The notes beneath the pieces were generated by a model. That model was not told where the DNA came from. It worked only from the letters and a program-made list of their open reading frames with translations, and made no database searches. The position numbers were made by a program, and so were the translations under genes. This document shows positions 47,471-58,300 of a stretch of DNA of 64,000 nucleotides, one piece after another. The DNA lies in contig NC_057769.1 in the NCBI RefSeq assembly GCF_010389155.1, positions 25,544,735 to 25,608,734 on the forward strand. The letters are read 5' to 3'. Each line of letters opens with the position of its first letter. The stretch's first letter is position 1. Source of the DNA: Erigeron canadensis (lineage: Eukaryota; Streptophyta; Magnoliopsida; Asterales; Asteraceae).

Positions 47471-50400
47471 ATGGCTTGTTTAAACATGCTTAAAATGGTT
47501 GGTTTTAGCTTTATTATTCATACACAATCTTTTAATAACTTGTCATTTTCTTTTTCCCAAAAATGGAAGTTATATAAGTTTCTAGCATGAAAACACGTTC
47601 TTTATCAAGTAGTGTACATTAGCACTATAATATATTGAATCCAACACTTTTAGATGGTTGGTTAAATTACTATATATATAAGAAAATTGGGAATGTAGTA
47701 GTCTTAGTTTTTTTGTTTATTTTACCTAGCTAACTCGATATTAATTAATCTTCGTTATTGTTGAACTCTAGAGAAAAGTCGACGAGAAGGTGGCTAAAAA
47801 GAACGAGGAGTGCACTCTTGATGGATCAGTCGATAGGAAAGGCCAACCAGCTATTCGTGCAAGAACTGGATCATGGTTTGCTGCGATCCTCATACTCGGT
47901 ATGCTTTGGTGTGTTAAACCGAAAGTTTTCTTAAAATGCAACGAATTCAACACGATAGAAATCAAAATGACAATAAACCTTTTATTGAAATATCTTTATT
48001 TTTGTCATGTGTTCACTCTTCCCACATAAATATCATATATGTAGTTCATGGCATGTTCTAACCTATTAATTAAAACCACAAGTACTTTAATTTATATATC
48101 ACTTTAATATATAAACATGTACATATGCATACCTAACATATGTTTTTGTAACGTGACGTGCCTATGATAACAGTGAACCAAGGGCTAGCCACACTAGCAT
48201 TTTTCGGAGTAGGTGTGAACTTGGTTCTGTTTCTGACTAGAGTCATGGGTCAAGACAATGCCGAAGCGGCAAACAACGTTAGTAAATGGACCGGAACTGT
48301 CTACCTCTTTTCGCTCTTAGGCGCCTTCCTCAGTGATTCATATTGGGGACGTTACAAAACATGTGCCATCTTCCAGGCTATTTTTGTTGTGGTAAGTGCT
48401 CAAGAATCTACACTATGAGTCTATGATCACACTCATATATTACAGATTACAGAGACGGTATCAGAAAAAATTTTAATAGAGGGCAAAAATAATAAAGTCC
48501 ATGGAAAAATATCCATATACTCGCTCGTGTGTATATATATAATTTTATAATATTATATTCTACAAAAATTTGATTGGTTTCTTTTACTATACTCTGCATG
48601 GATCTATATATTGCATGCTAAGTTAGAGTTTTATGGGCTGATTTTCTGTTTTAGATCAACCTTCATAAAAGTACACTATATGTTTTCCAATTAATTAATA
48701 TGGTTAAGTTTATTTTCCAGGGATTAATATCATTATCACTCTCAACATACATATTCTTGGTAAAACCCGAGGGATGCGGCGATGAAAGTACTCCATGTGG
48801 GAAGCACTCGAGCTTTGCGATGGCTATGTTTTATGTATCAATATATCTAATTGCTCTTGGAAATGGAGGATATCAACCAAATATAGCCACATTTGGTGCT
48901 GACCAGTTTGATGAGGATCACCCAAATGAAGGACATGGGAAAGTGTCATTCTTTAGCTACTTTTACTTGGCACTAAATCTTGGATCACTTTTTTCAAACA
49001 CTATATTGGGGTATTTTGAAGATAAAGGGGTGTGGGCATTGGGGTTTTGGGCATCTGCGGGTTCTGCAATTGTCGCGTTGATCTTGTTTCTTGTCGGTAC
49101 ACCACGGTATAGACATTTTGAACCCACTGGGAATCCTTTGTCTAGATTTTGCCAAGTTATGGTTGCTTCAATCAGGAAATGGAAAGTTGAGATCCCTTCT
49201 GATGGTGATGAGTTATATGAAACTGATGGTAAAGAAAATCCCAATAATGGCAGCAGAAATATTCTTCATACCAATGGATTCAAGTATGTCATTGTTTACT
49301 AATTAATTAAACCACTTAAATTAATTACTTAATTATTTAAAATGAACCTTAAAAGGGAATATCATTTAATCTAAATATAAAAATATCAAGTGTTCAGGTT
49401 TAGAATATATTATAAATTTTACAAAAAATTTTAATTACAGCCATAAGAGCTGTCATTAACGTGCATACAAATTGTATTTTTCGTATCAAAAGTTCACTTT
49501 TAAAGCAATTTATGCACCTAAGTGACAAGGCCCAAACTTTATAAATAATGATTCTTTTTCTTAATAACTTTCCTGCAATATATTAACGATTTTTATGAAA
49601 CCAGGTTCTTGGACAGAGCGGCCGTCATCACTTCAAAGGAGAACTCGGTTGAGATTAATGATATCGATAACAAAAGCCCATGGCGCCTTTGTACAGTGAC
49701 CCAAGTCGAAGAAGTAAAATGCATTCTAAGACTCCTTCCAATTTGGCTATGCACAATACTCTATTCCGTAGTATTCACCCAAATGGCGTCTTTGTTTGTC
49801 GAACAAGGAGCTGCCATGAAAACAAACATTGCAAACTTCCACATTCCTCCAGCAAGCATGTCAAGCTTTGACATCCTTAGTGTTGCAGCATTTATTTTCA
49901 TTTACAGACGAGTGCTTGACCCGTTAGTGGCCCGTGTCAAAAAATCACCTTGTCCAAAAGGACTAACCGAGCTTCAAAGAATGGGAGTTGGCCTTGTGAT
50001 AGCCATATTAGCAATGATAGTAGCAGGCACTGTAGAACACTTCAGATTAAAATATAAGGACAACGATTGCACCAATTGTGAAGGGTCGTCGAGCACTTTG
50101 AGTATTTTTTGGCAAGTACCACAATACGTGCTTATTGGAGCTTCAGAGGTTTTTATGTATGTCGGACAACTGGAGTTCTTTAATGGGCAAGCGCCCGACG
50201 GGCTAAAAAGCTTTGGAAGCGCGCTATGTATGACATCAATTTCGCTTGGGAACTATGTTAGTAGTCTGCTTGTGACAATTGTGATGAAGATTTCTAAAGG
50301 TGACAATATGCCTGGATGGATTCCTGGAAATCTGAACAAGGGTCATTTGGACAACTTTTATTACTTATTAGCTGTTTTGACAAGTGCTGATTTTGTGGTC

Positions 50401-50481
50401 TACTTGTTAGTGGCAAATTGGTATAAGTACATCAAGTTTGAAGGGAGAAGTGAAAAATTAGAAGGCTGCCAACATGTTTGA
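47471..50481 (+). CDS. NRT1/PTR FAMILY 7-type transporter (NPF7.3/NRT1.5-like)
   Basis: Five exons: 47471-47497, 47772-47898, 48174-48391, 48721-49283, 49605-50481. All junctions are GT-AG and in phase, giving 603 residues with about twelve membrane helices. Recognised blocks: GSVDRKGQPAIRA, NVSKWTGTVYLFSLLGAFL, SDSYWGRYKTCAIFQ, GGYQPNIATFGADQFDE, FSYFYLALNLGSLFSNT, GASEVFMYVGQLEFF, MPGWIPGNLNKGHLD. This is closest to NPF7 in my memory. Where most NPF members have an ExxE[R/K] proton-coupling motif in helix 1, this one has VNQGLATLAFFG (52-63), as in NPF7.3. NPF7.3 works in root xylem loading of nitrate and potassium at the plasma membrane, so that is the inferred role. The tiny first exon (MACLNMLKM) is chosen because family members start MACL. 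Intron 4 contains a partial MITE near 49430-49530. A copy of the 3' end lies at 61122. Confidence 0.92.
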
Positions 50482-51628
50482 TATGCAAGTTTGATGTGTT
50501 TGGATTGATTATTTTTGTGTAAAATATTAAATTAAAAAGATATTAATAATGTATATTGGTCCCTTTTTTTTCCCCTCATAACTTAATGTGTCAAAATGAA
50601 AAAGTTTCTGATTTATGATCTTATTCTTTTTTCCCCCATAATAATGGATAAATTATTATTTTTATTATTGTCCTTGAACATTTACTTAATTCCTCACCAT
50701 GTTTGTGGAACATAAACGGGTCCTATGTTAAAGATTATCAACCCAAACAAAAACGACATAATAAAATTTTACGGGATAACTTTTAAAAAAACACACCATA
50801 AAAAAAATATAATATATAGGTTAAAAAGTAGAACTGTTATCTTCTTGACCTTTGAAAGTTTGAATACTTTGTGCTTGTGTTACTGTTTTATCTATTTAAA
50901 AAATATAAAATGGCTTAGATTAAAAATTAACATGAGTTTTTGGTTTACTGGTGTAAAGGAGAGTGGAAGGTTTTGCCCATCTAAATATCATGGATTCATG
51001 GGTTCATATTATAAATCAATTAATGATTTTATGACTAAAGTTTTTATAAATAAAAGCACAAAATCACTAATTCTAACCGACTTTGCAAATAGGAAGATGG
51101 GAATCTTGGAATTAAACGACAATGTAAGGGGGGAGGGAGTGGTCGCGGGGTGGGTGTTTCCCGCTAGCAGCTCCCCACGGTAAAACCGCCGCTACTAGTT
51201 TACTCCATGAGAGAGACTAGCAAATTGGGGGGGGGGGGGGGTGTTCACTGATGGAGGGAAGGAAAGATGACGAGAATTTCCACCTTGTTGTTTTGAATTA
51301 TTTGCTGGTCTATCAATAGAAAATCGATTAAAAGAGGAATTCTCAACGAAAAAGTGCATTATGAACTGAACGTAAAACTCGTTTTTCATCAAACGGATCA
51401 TACTCATGTTGTTTTTCACGAATTTTGAATCTCAATAACATTTTTGACCGTGTATGTGTATATGTGAGAAGTAGATAAATGAGTATGTGTATTTGGAATT
51501 GGGCATAGTTGTCAGAGACTTGGAGTAACAAACTAGTTCATCCATTTAAAGCCCAATTATGTTAGGGTTGAGCCCATTATTACAAGGCTCCCTCTAAAGG
51601 GTAAGAAGTGAAGTATACTCGTATATAA
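50482..51628. other. NPF 3' flank and unassigned sequence
   Basis: The first 500 bases are the parent of the duplicate at 61122-63535, so the 3' UTR and polyadenylation region are probably included. At 51130-51240 there is a GC-richer patch (CCCGCTAGCAGCTCCCCACGG) and a run of 14 or more G starting near 51227, a likely assembly or slippage-prone site. The 152-codon frame at 50725-51183 has no domain and is not called. Confidence 0.5.
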
Positions 51629-52100
51629 CGAGCATAGTACCCGTGCATTACAGCGGAATTTCATAACCACATTTTCGGATGATACACTAATATAATAAAG
51701 CAAGAAACAAACCAATATAATATTTATACATGTTAACTATTAGAGAGATTAAAGAGATAGAAGAGATGAATATGAATTTTGTTATGATTTTCCGTTACAT
51801 TTGAGATGATATTTATACATGAATTTTTAAGATAAATATGAAAAGCTTTGAATACGTTTGACTTATTGATTTTGACTGATTGATTGATTGATTGACTTTG
51901 ACTATCTGACTTTAACTGATTAACTGTCTTGTGAGAAAGGGGAAAACATTTATTAGGGGAGTTACGAAATAAAAAATATCTAAGGGCAAATAAGATATTT
52001 CAAACACAAAATTATTTAACAGGGAAAAATATAAAAAATAAACTAACTTAATAGTGACTACTCTCTAGTCTCTACACAACCGCAACAGCTTCTTAAGACT
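51629..52100 (-). mobile_element. Helitron-family relic
   Basis: It begins A-CGAG (51629-51632) followed by CATAGTACCCGTGCATTACAG, the reversed 3' terminus of the family. The right end could not be placed. The interior has short GATTGATTGATTGA and TGACTTTGACT repeats near 51870-51920. Confidence 0.5.
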
Positions 52101-52902
52101 ATCCATATCAGTGAACCAATCCAACCCAATCTTTAATTAAAAAATAATTTCTCTCTTTTCCACCTATACAACCCAACCAAACTCTAATTTTCACTCACAT
52201 TCACAACTCAACCCAAACTGTTATAATATTATTTAATATATTTTGAAATAGATACGTATTTAATAAAATTTATGTCAAAATGTTCGTAAAAGAAAAATAA
52301 AAAATATCATGTCTTTATATTTATATAAAAATTATAAATTACAAAATATTAATGGAAAAAGAACGAAGGTGGAAAACTAAATATAGTAAAAAAAAATATC
52401 ATCTAATTAAAGAGTGACATGTGGCAAAGGAGAGACTCACGATCGGTTGACCAGCAGATCGTTGTGAACTCTTTTGGCATCTTCTATATCACTATATATA
52501 CTAGTACTAATATCTGTGCGTGTTGCACGGTCAAATCATAATTGTTTATATATATGTTCCATTTTATTTTTAATAAATATGTATTAATATCCACTACTTG
52601 TGACCAATGGTAACAAAAATTACAGTATATAATTAGGAAAAACATAGAAAAAAAGCCATATCAATTTACCTAAATCTAATGAATCTATCATATGCTTTTA
52701 GCTGAACGTATAACTTAAAACTTCATAAGGTAAATATGGAAAAATACATTTTCGTTATAAAAAATCAATTCATTAATCCCCTAAACCAATCGAAAAGTTC
52801 TACTTCCGTTTATTTTACGTATTTAAAACCCTAAAAAACAGTGATTTTCGAAATTGTTTGAAAAGTGTACCCCTTGAAAATATATATAGGCAATGGGAAG
52901 AA

Positions 52903-53126
52903 GTATTTAATACTTGTACGATGTAGGGATTGACTACATATGCTGCATTATCAATAATTTGTACCAAGTAGATTTTTTGTTTATGTGGTTTGATTAGAAA
53001 CCTTTTTGGTTTGTATTTAATACTTGTACGATATATGGATTGACTACATATGCTCCATTATCAATAATTTGTACCAACTAAGTAGATTTTTTGTTTATGT
53101 GGTTTGATTAGAAACCTTTTTGGTTT
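52903..53126. repeat. 110-bp tandem duplication inside the Helitron
   Basis: Units start at 52903 and 53013 (TATTTAATACTTGTACGAT) and are nearly identical except for a 4-base insertion in the second (ACTAAGTAG against AAGTAG). Confidence 0.85.
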
Positions 53127-53286
53127 GAAAGCTAGGTTTTTAGTTCGCAACTAATAAAATTTCATAATAAGCACATATCAATCTTTTAATTTTAAAAGAA
53201 ACTTGAAATACAACTAACTTTTAAAGAATAAGTTTTAAATATATATCAATAAACTAAAACATGATTACATGTTAGTATATTAAATA

Positions 53287-53745
53287 TGTGTTTTAATTGT
53301 ATATCTTTCAAATTATACATACATGCTTATCAAAGTGGAGTAAAAACATAACATACTGAAATTTATGAAAGGTCATACCTTAAACAATTTCATTGTCGAA
53401 AATTCCAACCCACCCCAACTTAAGGTGCCTTATTTTTTTCATCATGTAAATTAATGTTTATATTTATAGAGATTCTAGCGTAAAACAATAGCTAACATAA
53501 TAATATTAATATTAATGTGTTTTAATTGTATATCTTTCAAATTATACATACATGCTTATCAAAGTGGAGTAAAAACATAACATACTGAAATTTATGAAAA
53601 GTCATACCTTAAACAATTTCATTGTCGAAAATTCCAACCCACCCCAACTTAAGGTGCCTTATTTTTTCATCATGTAAATTAATGTTTATATTTATAGGGA
53701 TTCTAACGTAAAACAATAGCTAACATAATAATATTAATATTAATT
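53287..53745. repeat. 229-bp tandem duplication inside the Helitron
   Basis: Units start at 53287 and 53516 (TGTGTTTTAATTGTATATC) and run through CCAACCCACCCCAACTTAAG. Only a few differences separate them, so the duplication is young. Confidence 0.88.
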
Positions 53746-53912
53746 AGTTAATATATATAATAATAGATAAAGAAAATAAGAGTTTTAATTTGATTTAATT
53801 AAGGATACTAAAAAGGACACATGTCGTTCAAAAAATGCGCCACGTGTTGTTAAAAAAATGCTTTATTCCTGTTTTAGTTTATTGGTAGATAGATACGAGT
53901 ATTAATATAAAA

Positions 53913-55080
53913 CTAGTTTTTTGACCCCAGGCGTTGCCCCATTGTCCAGGATCGCCGTTGCATCATGCAAACATATATACATATAACATTACCTAAAAGT
54001 TTGGAAACTAAAAGTTCATTATAAGGGGTTGAAAATAAAAAAATAGGTGGCTAAAACCAAGAGTTTGGTGATAAAAGTTAGAAGCATTAAAATAAGAGAT
54101 AGAAAGTAAAAAAAAAATAAAATTGATGATTAAAGTTAAAAACCTAAAGTTAATTGGTAAAAATTAAGAACTTTAAAAGTAACTATACTTAAGTTTGTAT
54201 ATAAAAAGTTAAATTAAAATTAAAAAACCCAAAAGCTAAGTGGTAAAAATAAGTTGAAATTTAAAAGTAAATTATACTTGTATACAAAAAGTTAGACTAA
54301 AGTTAAGTGGTAAAAATAATAAACTCTAAAATTATACAACCTTAGAAAGTTTTATTATAGAAAAAGAAAAAAAAAAAACCTGACGTCAGTGTGATTAAAA
54401 GAATAAAAAGCTAAGGCACGCAAACCCGTAGTATATACGAGGTTTGTCACCCGAGCGTTGCTCCGGGAGACGTTACATATATTGTGTGAGGTTACCTGTA
54501 AAAAGTATAATTTGTTCCCAAAATAACCTATGTTCACATGTTCACCTCTATAACATAAAATGTCATTGTTCATAAACGGCATATACCTTTGAGGTTGGTT
54601 GAACGTCCTAGCCAAATACGACTCTTAAATAATTAAATTAGGCGGCCGATAACAATATTAAGTTAAAACAAATGTTATATACTCCTACGCCCGTTAGAGA
54701 AAATGGACATGATTTGGAGAACATTTTGTTACTCCCGTTAAACACTCAAATAACATTTAACAATTGTCAACGACCGTTAGACAAAGGATGTAACTCCCTA
54801 TTAGAGAAAAGAACCTGATTTACATCAGTTTTTTCAACTCCCGTCAAACACCCAAATAGTAATGATTGTTAGAGCTTTTGTAATATTTTTTAATGACATA
54901 GACCATTATTGCAAGAGTTTTAACGAAAGGGGTTAATGTTGCAAAAATAATTTTTATGACAGGGACCATTATTGCAAGAGTTTTAATGAAAGGGGTTAAT
55001 ATTGAAACAAAAACAAAAGAGTTAAATATTTGTAGCACACGTCTTTTCGTACACTTAGTTTTCATATATATATAGTAATA
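53913..55080 (-). mobile_element. Further Helitron-type termini and tandem-word DNA
   Basis: A|CTAG at 53913 with a hairpin region CCCCAGGCGTTGCCCC, and A-CGAG at about 54438 with CACCCGAGCGTTGCTCCGGG, look like two more reversed 3' ends. Between them are degenerate AAAGTTAAGTGGTAAAAAT-type words. At 54900-55010 a CCATTATTGCAAGAGTTTTAA unit is repeated. Right ends are not identified. Confidence 0.45.
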
Positions 55081-55129
55081 GTAATAATTGGACAATCCAC
55101 CGATAATGCTAGGCTTACTGCTCCGTACA

Positions 55130-55327
55130 AAACCCTAATTTTCGTAATCCGTACAAAACTCTCAAGGGTAATATATATATATATATATACACGACATAAA
55201 AATAAACAACTATCGAAATTTTCGTAATCTCTACACTGCAGCAGCTTCTTCTCCTCCTCCCCATCAAAAACGCTAGTTTTTTCTGCTTGAATAAATTCCC
55301 AAAAAAAGAAAAAAAACCTACAGAATC
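55130..55327 (+). promoter_or_regulatory. eIF3b promoter end and leader with telo-box
   Basis: AAACCCTAA at 55130-55138 matches the telo-box, which is common upstream of plant translation genes. A TA run (about 55170-55190) and a CT-rich leader (TTCTTCTCCTCCTCCCC, near 55245-55261) precede the ATG at 55328. Assignment as a regulatory element rests on motif and position only. Confidence 0.55.
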
Positions 55328-58300
55328 ATGGTTGACGTCATGTCGATGGAAGCTGCTCGTTTAAACATCGATCTGTCTTCAGTTGATTGGGATTCCATTC
55401 AACTGCCTCCCGGTGAAGATTTTGGCATCAAAAGGTATATTTTTTTATATCTAGTTATATTTTGTATCAAAAAAGAATAGATAATATATATATATATATG
55501 TGTCGCGTAAGATGTTTATACGGATATGAAAAAAGAACAGTAGCTGATGCTTTATGTGTATGTACGTGAGTGTGTGTATTTTTTTTTTACTTTCTGAGTT
55601 GGGGTTTTTGTTGTGAGTTGTATTTTAGTATATACAGTATATATGTATGTATGCATTTGGTTGTGAGCATATTTGTGTAAATCTTGGTTTTAAGCGCTAG
55701 GCAAAAGCCTTAGGCGCAGGGTGTACTTTTGGGCCTTTTTTGTGAGCCTAGGCGCTAAAAAGTGTGAGCTTTTTGTCCACAAGAGGATTTTTTTAATAAA
55801 CATAACTATTTTTTTTTTCTTACCTCGTCTTTCTCAACAAGATTGATCTCTCCTTTCTTTTTCCTCAACAAGAACAATAATCTTTTGAAAATTTTTTTAT
55901 AAATACCAAATTTGATCAAAGCTGGACTTAAACGAGTATCTTACTGATGTTGTTTTGGTATTTTATATGTTATAAATACTATATAAATAATTTATAAAAT
56001 TTCTTCATAAGTGTGCGCCTTGCGTACGAAAAGCTCCCCGCTTTTGCGCTTCCGAAATGGGCCCTATTGCTTTTGTGCGCCTATCCCTTTTAAAACCAAG
56101 GAGTATATATATACATGTGTTAATGGAGTATATAGTTGCTTAGGGGTGTTGTAGTTGAATGTGTATGTATATATTTATATATACATGATATTTCATATGA
56201 CCAAGTGTGAATCTTGTTTCTACCTAAAAAAGAGAAGAGTGTGATTATGTTGTATTTTAATCAGAAACTTAGATGTGTTTTGTGTGTTTGTATTTTAGTG
56301 ACGATGAGGATCTTAAGGAGGAGGATTCACTGGAATTCGATGCTGGATTTGGAAGTATAATTATTGTGGATAACTTGCCAGTCGTGCCTAAAGAGAAATT
56401 TGAGAAGTTTGAAGGCGGTGTGGTACGTAATATCTACAGTCAGATTGGTGTAATAAAAGAAAATGGTCTTTGGATGCCTGTTGAAGAAGACACTGGCAAA
56501 ACCCGGGGCTATTGTTTCATTGAGTACAACACCCCTCAGGTACCCTGGTCTTCTTTCTCGTTGCTAGGATTTGTTGTGCTTGTTTCTAACCAATCTGTGA
56601 ATAGTTTCAATATTCTTAACATTCTGTGGTTGTGCTTTGCTGTAGGAAGCTGAGCTTGCTAAGGAGAAGACCAATGGATACAAGCTAGGCAGAGCTCACA
56701 TCTTTGCTGTCAATATGTTTGACGAAATCGATAAATTCATGAATGTACCAGATGAGTGGGCCCCTCCAGAAATTAAGCCTTATGTACCAGGGGTAAGTAT
56801 TTGGGTTAGCTTATAACTTTATGCCTTGAATATCATGTCCTATTTTCCAAGTTTTTGTTGCTTTTCTGATTTTAAATGCTCTTTATGAAATACCTGTACT
56901 CGAATACTTCCTTTTAGCAACTTTTTAGAACTAGGTAAATGTTGTTTGACCGTAATTACTTTAAGTTGCAAATTATATGTTCAGATTTTGAATAATACGT
57001 TTAATAACATTCAAGAAAAATCATTTTTAAGCATGCTGTTCATGGAGTTTCAGTGGTAATTCATGTATTTTTATTGCAAAATAGCATGTATGCGAAGTTT
57101 TGAGTTTGGAGTTTTTGCATGGTTTTGAAATATATTGTTGCTATGTATCTCTGGTAGAGTATGTTGAAGTTTTAAGCTGGTTACTTTTCATCTTCTGATA
57201 AAGTATGTTAAAGTTAGGAGTGAGTTCTTATGGTATGAGAAGTGTATGATTGCCGCTACATAAAAAATTTGAATTGTGTAGCATAGTTTTCAGTATAGTT
57301 ATACCTCTATAATTCTGGATTTAAAAGCTGCTACGTTTCTACTTAAGTTCACTGACTTCAAAATCATTTGGTGTATCTTTGCACACATCATTCTGGAATT
57401 ATTGAAGCGTATGACATAAAGTCAATGTTATTGAAAAGTTTTGGGTTATTCTTGTTTATTTATATTTGGGTGATATGTGAAGTATATATATTATCAATAT
57501 CAGGTTATTTACAAAAGTTTTGGGTTATAAATGCAGGAAAATCTGCAACAGTGGCTTACTGATGAGAAAGGCAGAGACCAGTTTGTTATTCGTGCTGGAT
57601 CTGACATAGAGGTCCTTTGGAATGATGCGAGACAAGTGAAGGCTGACCCCGTTTATAAGCGCCCTGTAAATAAATTCTTTTCCTAACATTTGTAGTTTTT
57701 TTAGGTGAATAAATGTTACTTATATTGCAATTCATTTTCTTTCTGCAGTTTTGGACAGAGAGTTTTGTCCAGTGGTCTCCATTGGGGACCTACTTGGCCA
57801 CAGTTCATAGGCAGGGTGCTGCTGTATGGGGAGGTGCTGCTACATTTAATCGTCTGATGCGCTATGCACATCCACAGGTTGTGTATTGTTTGTTATTATT
57901 TTGTTTATTTTTTCTGATACATTACTGGGTCTATGGCATTAAATGTTAAAATTTTGTTGCTTTACGATAGGTTAAACTAATTGATTTTTCTCCCGGTGAG
58001 AAATATCTGGTTACATATAGCAGCCATGAGCCAAGCAACCCGCGAGATACTCATGTAAGAAAGTCTAATGTTTTGTCAGTTCTGTATATTCGTGGCAATT
58101 CTTCCCAGTTAACCGTGTAATGTTCTCATGTTCAGAGGGTAGTGCTCAACATATTTGATGTAAGAACTGGAAAAGTAATGAGAGATTTTAGGGGAAGTGC
58201 TGATGAGTATGCAGTTGGTGGAGCTGGTGGTTTCACTGGGGTATCTTGGCCTGTTTTCAGGTGATTTGTTACAACTAGAATTTCATTCATGGTATTTTAC

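Larger units (their letters stand above)
52501..53889 (-). mobile_element. Helitron, 1.39 kb, with internal tandem duplications
   Basis: The left end A|CTAG at 52501 has a hairpin region GTGCGTGTTGCACGG just inside. The right end is TTATTGGTAGA followed by T at 53890. Both obey Helitron rules and match 26072-26846. It carries two separate tandem duplications but no Rep/helicase coding sequence, so it is non-autonomous. Confidence 0.75.

Noticed and set aside
50725..51183. 152-codon frame downstream of the NPF gene
   Set aside because: Part of it lies in the duplicated NPF 3' flank, where the duplicate does not preserve a coding frame, and no domain is seen.
51227..51241. Possible G-quadruplex from the long G run
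   Set aside because: A single uninterrupted G run of uncertain length next to unassigned sequence is more likely slippage or assembly noise; nothing nearby suggests function.
55683..56100. Coding exon inside eIF3B intron 1
   Set aside because: The exons on both sides join in phase without it, and its inverted ends mark it as a MITE.
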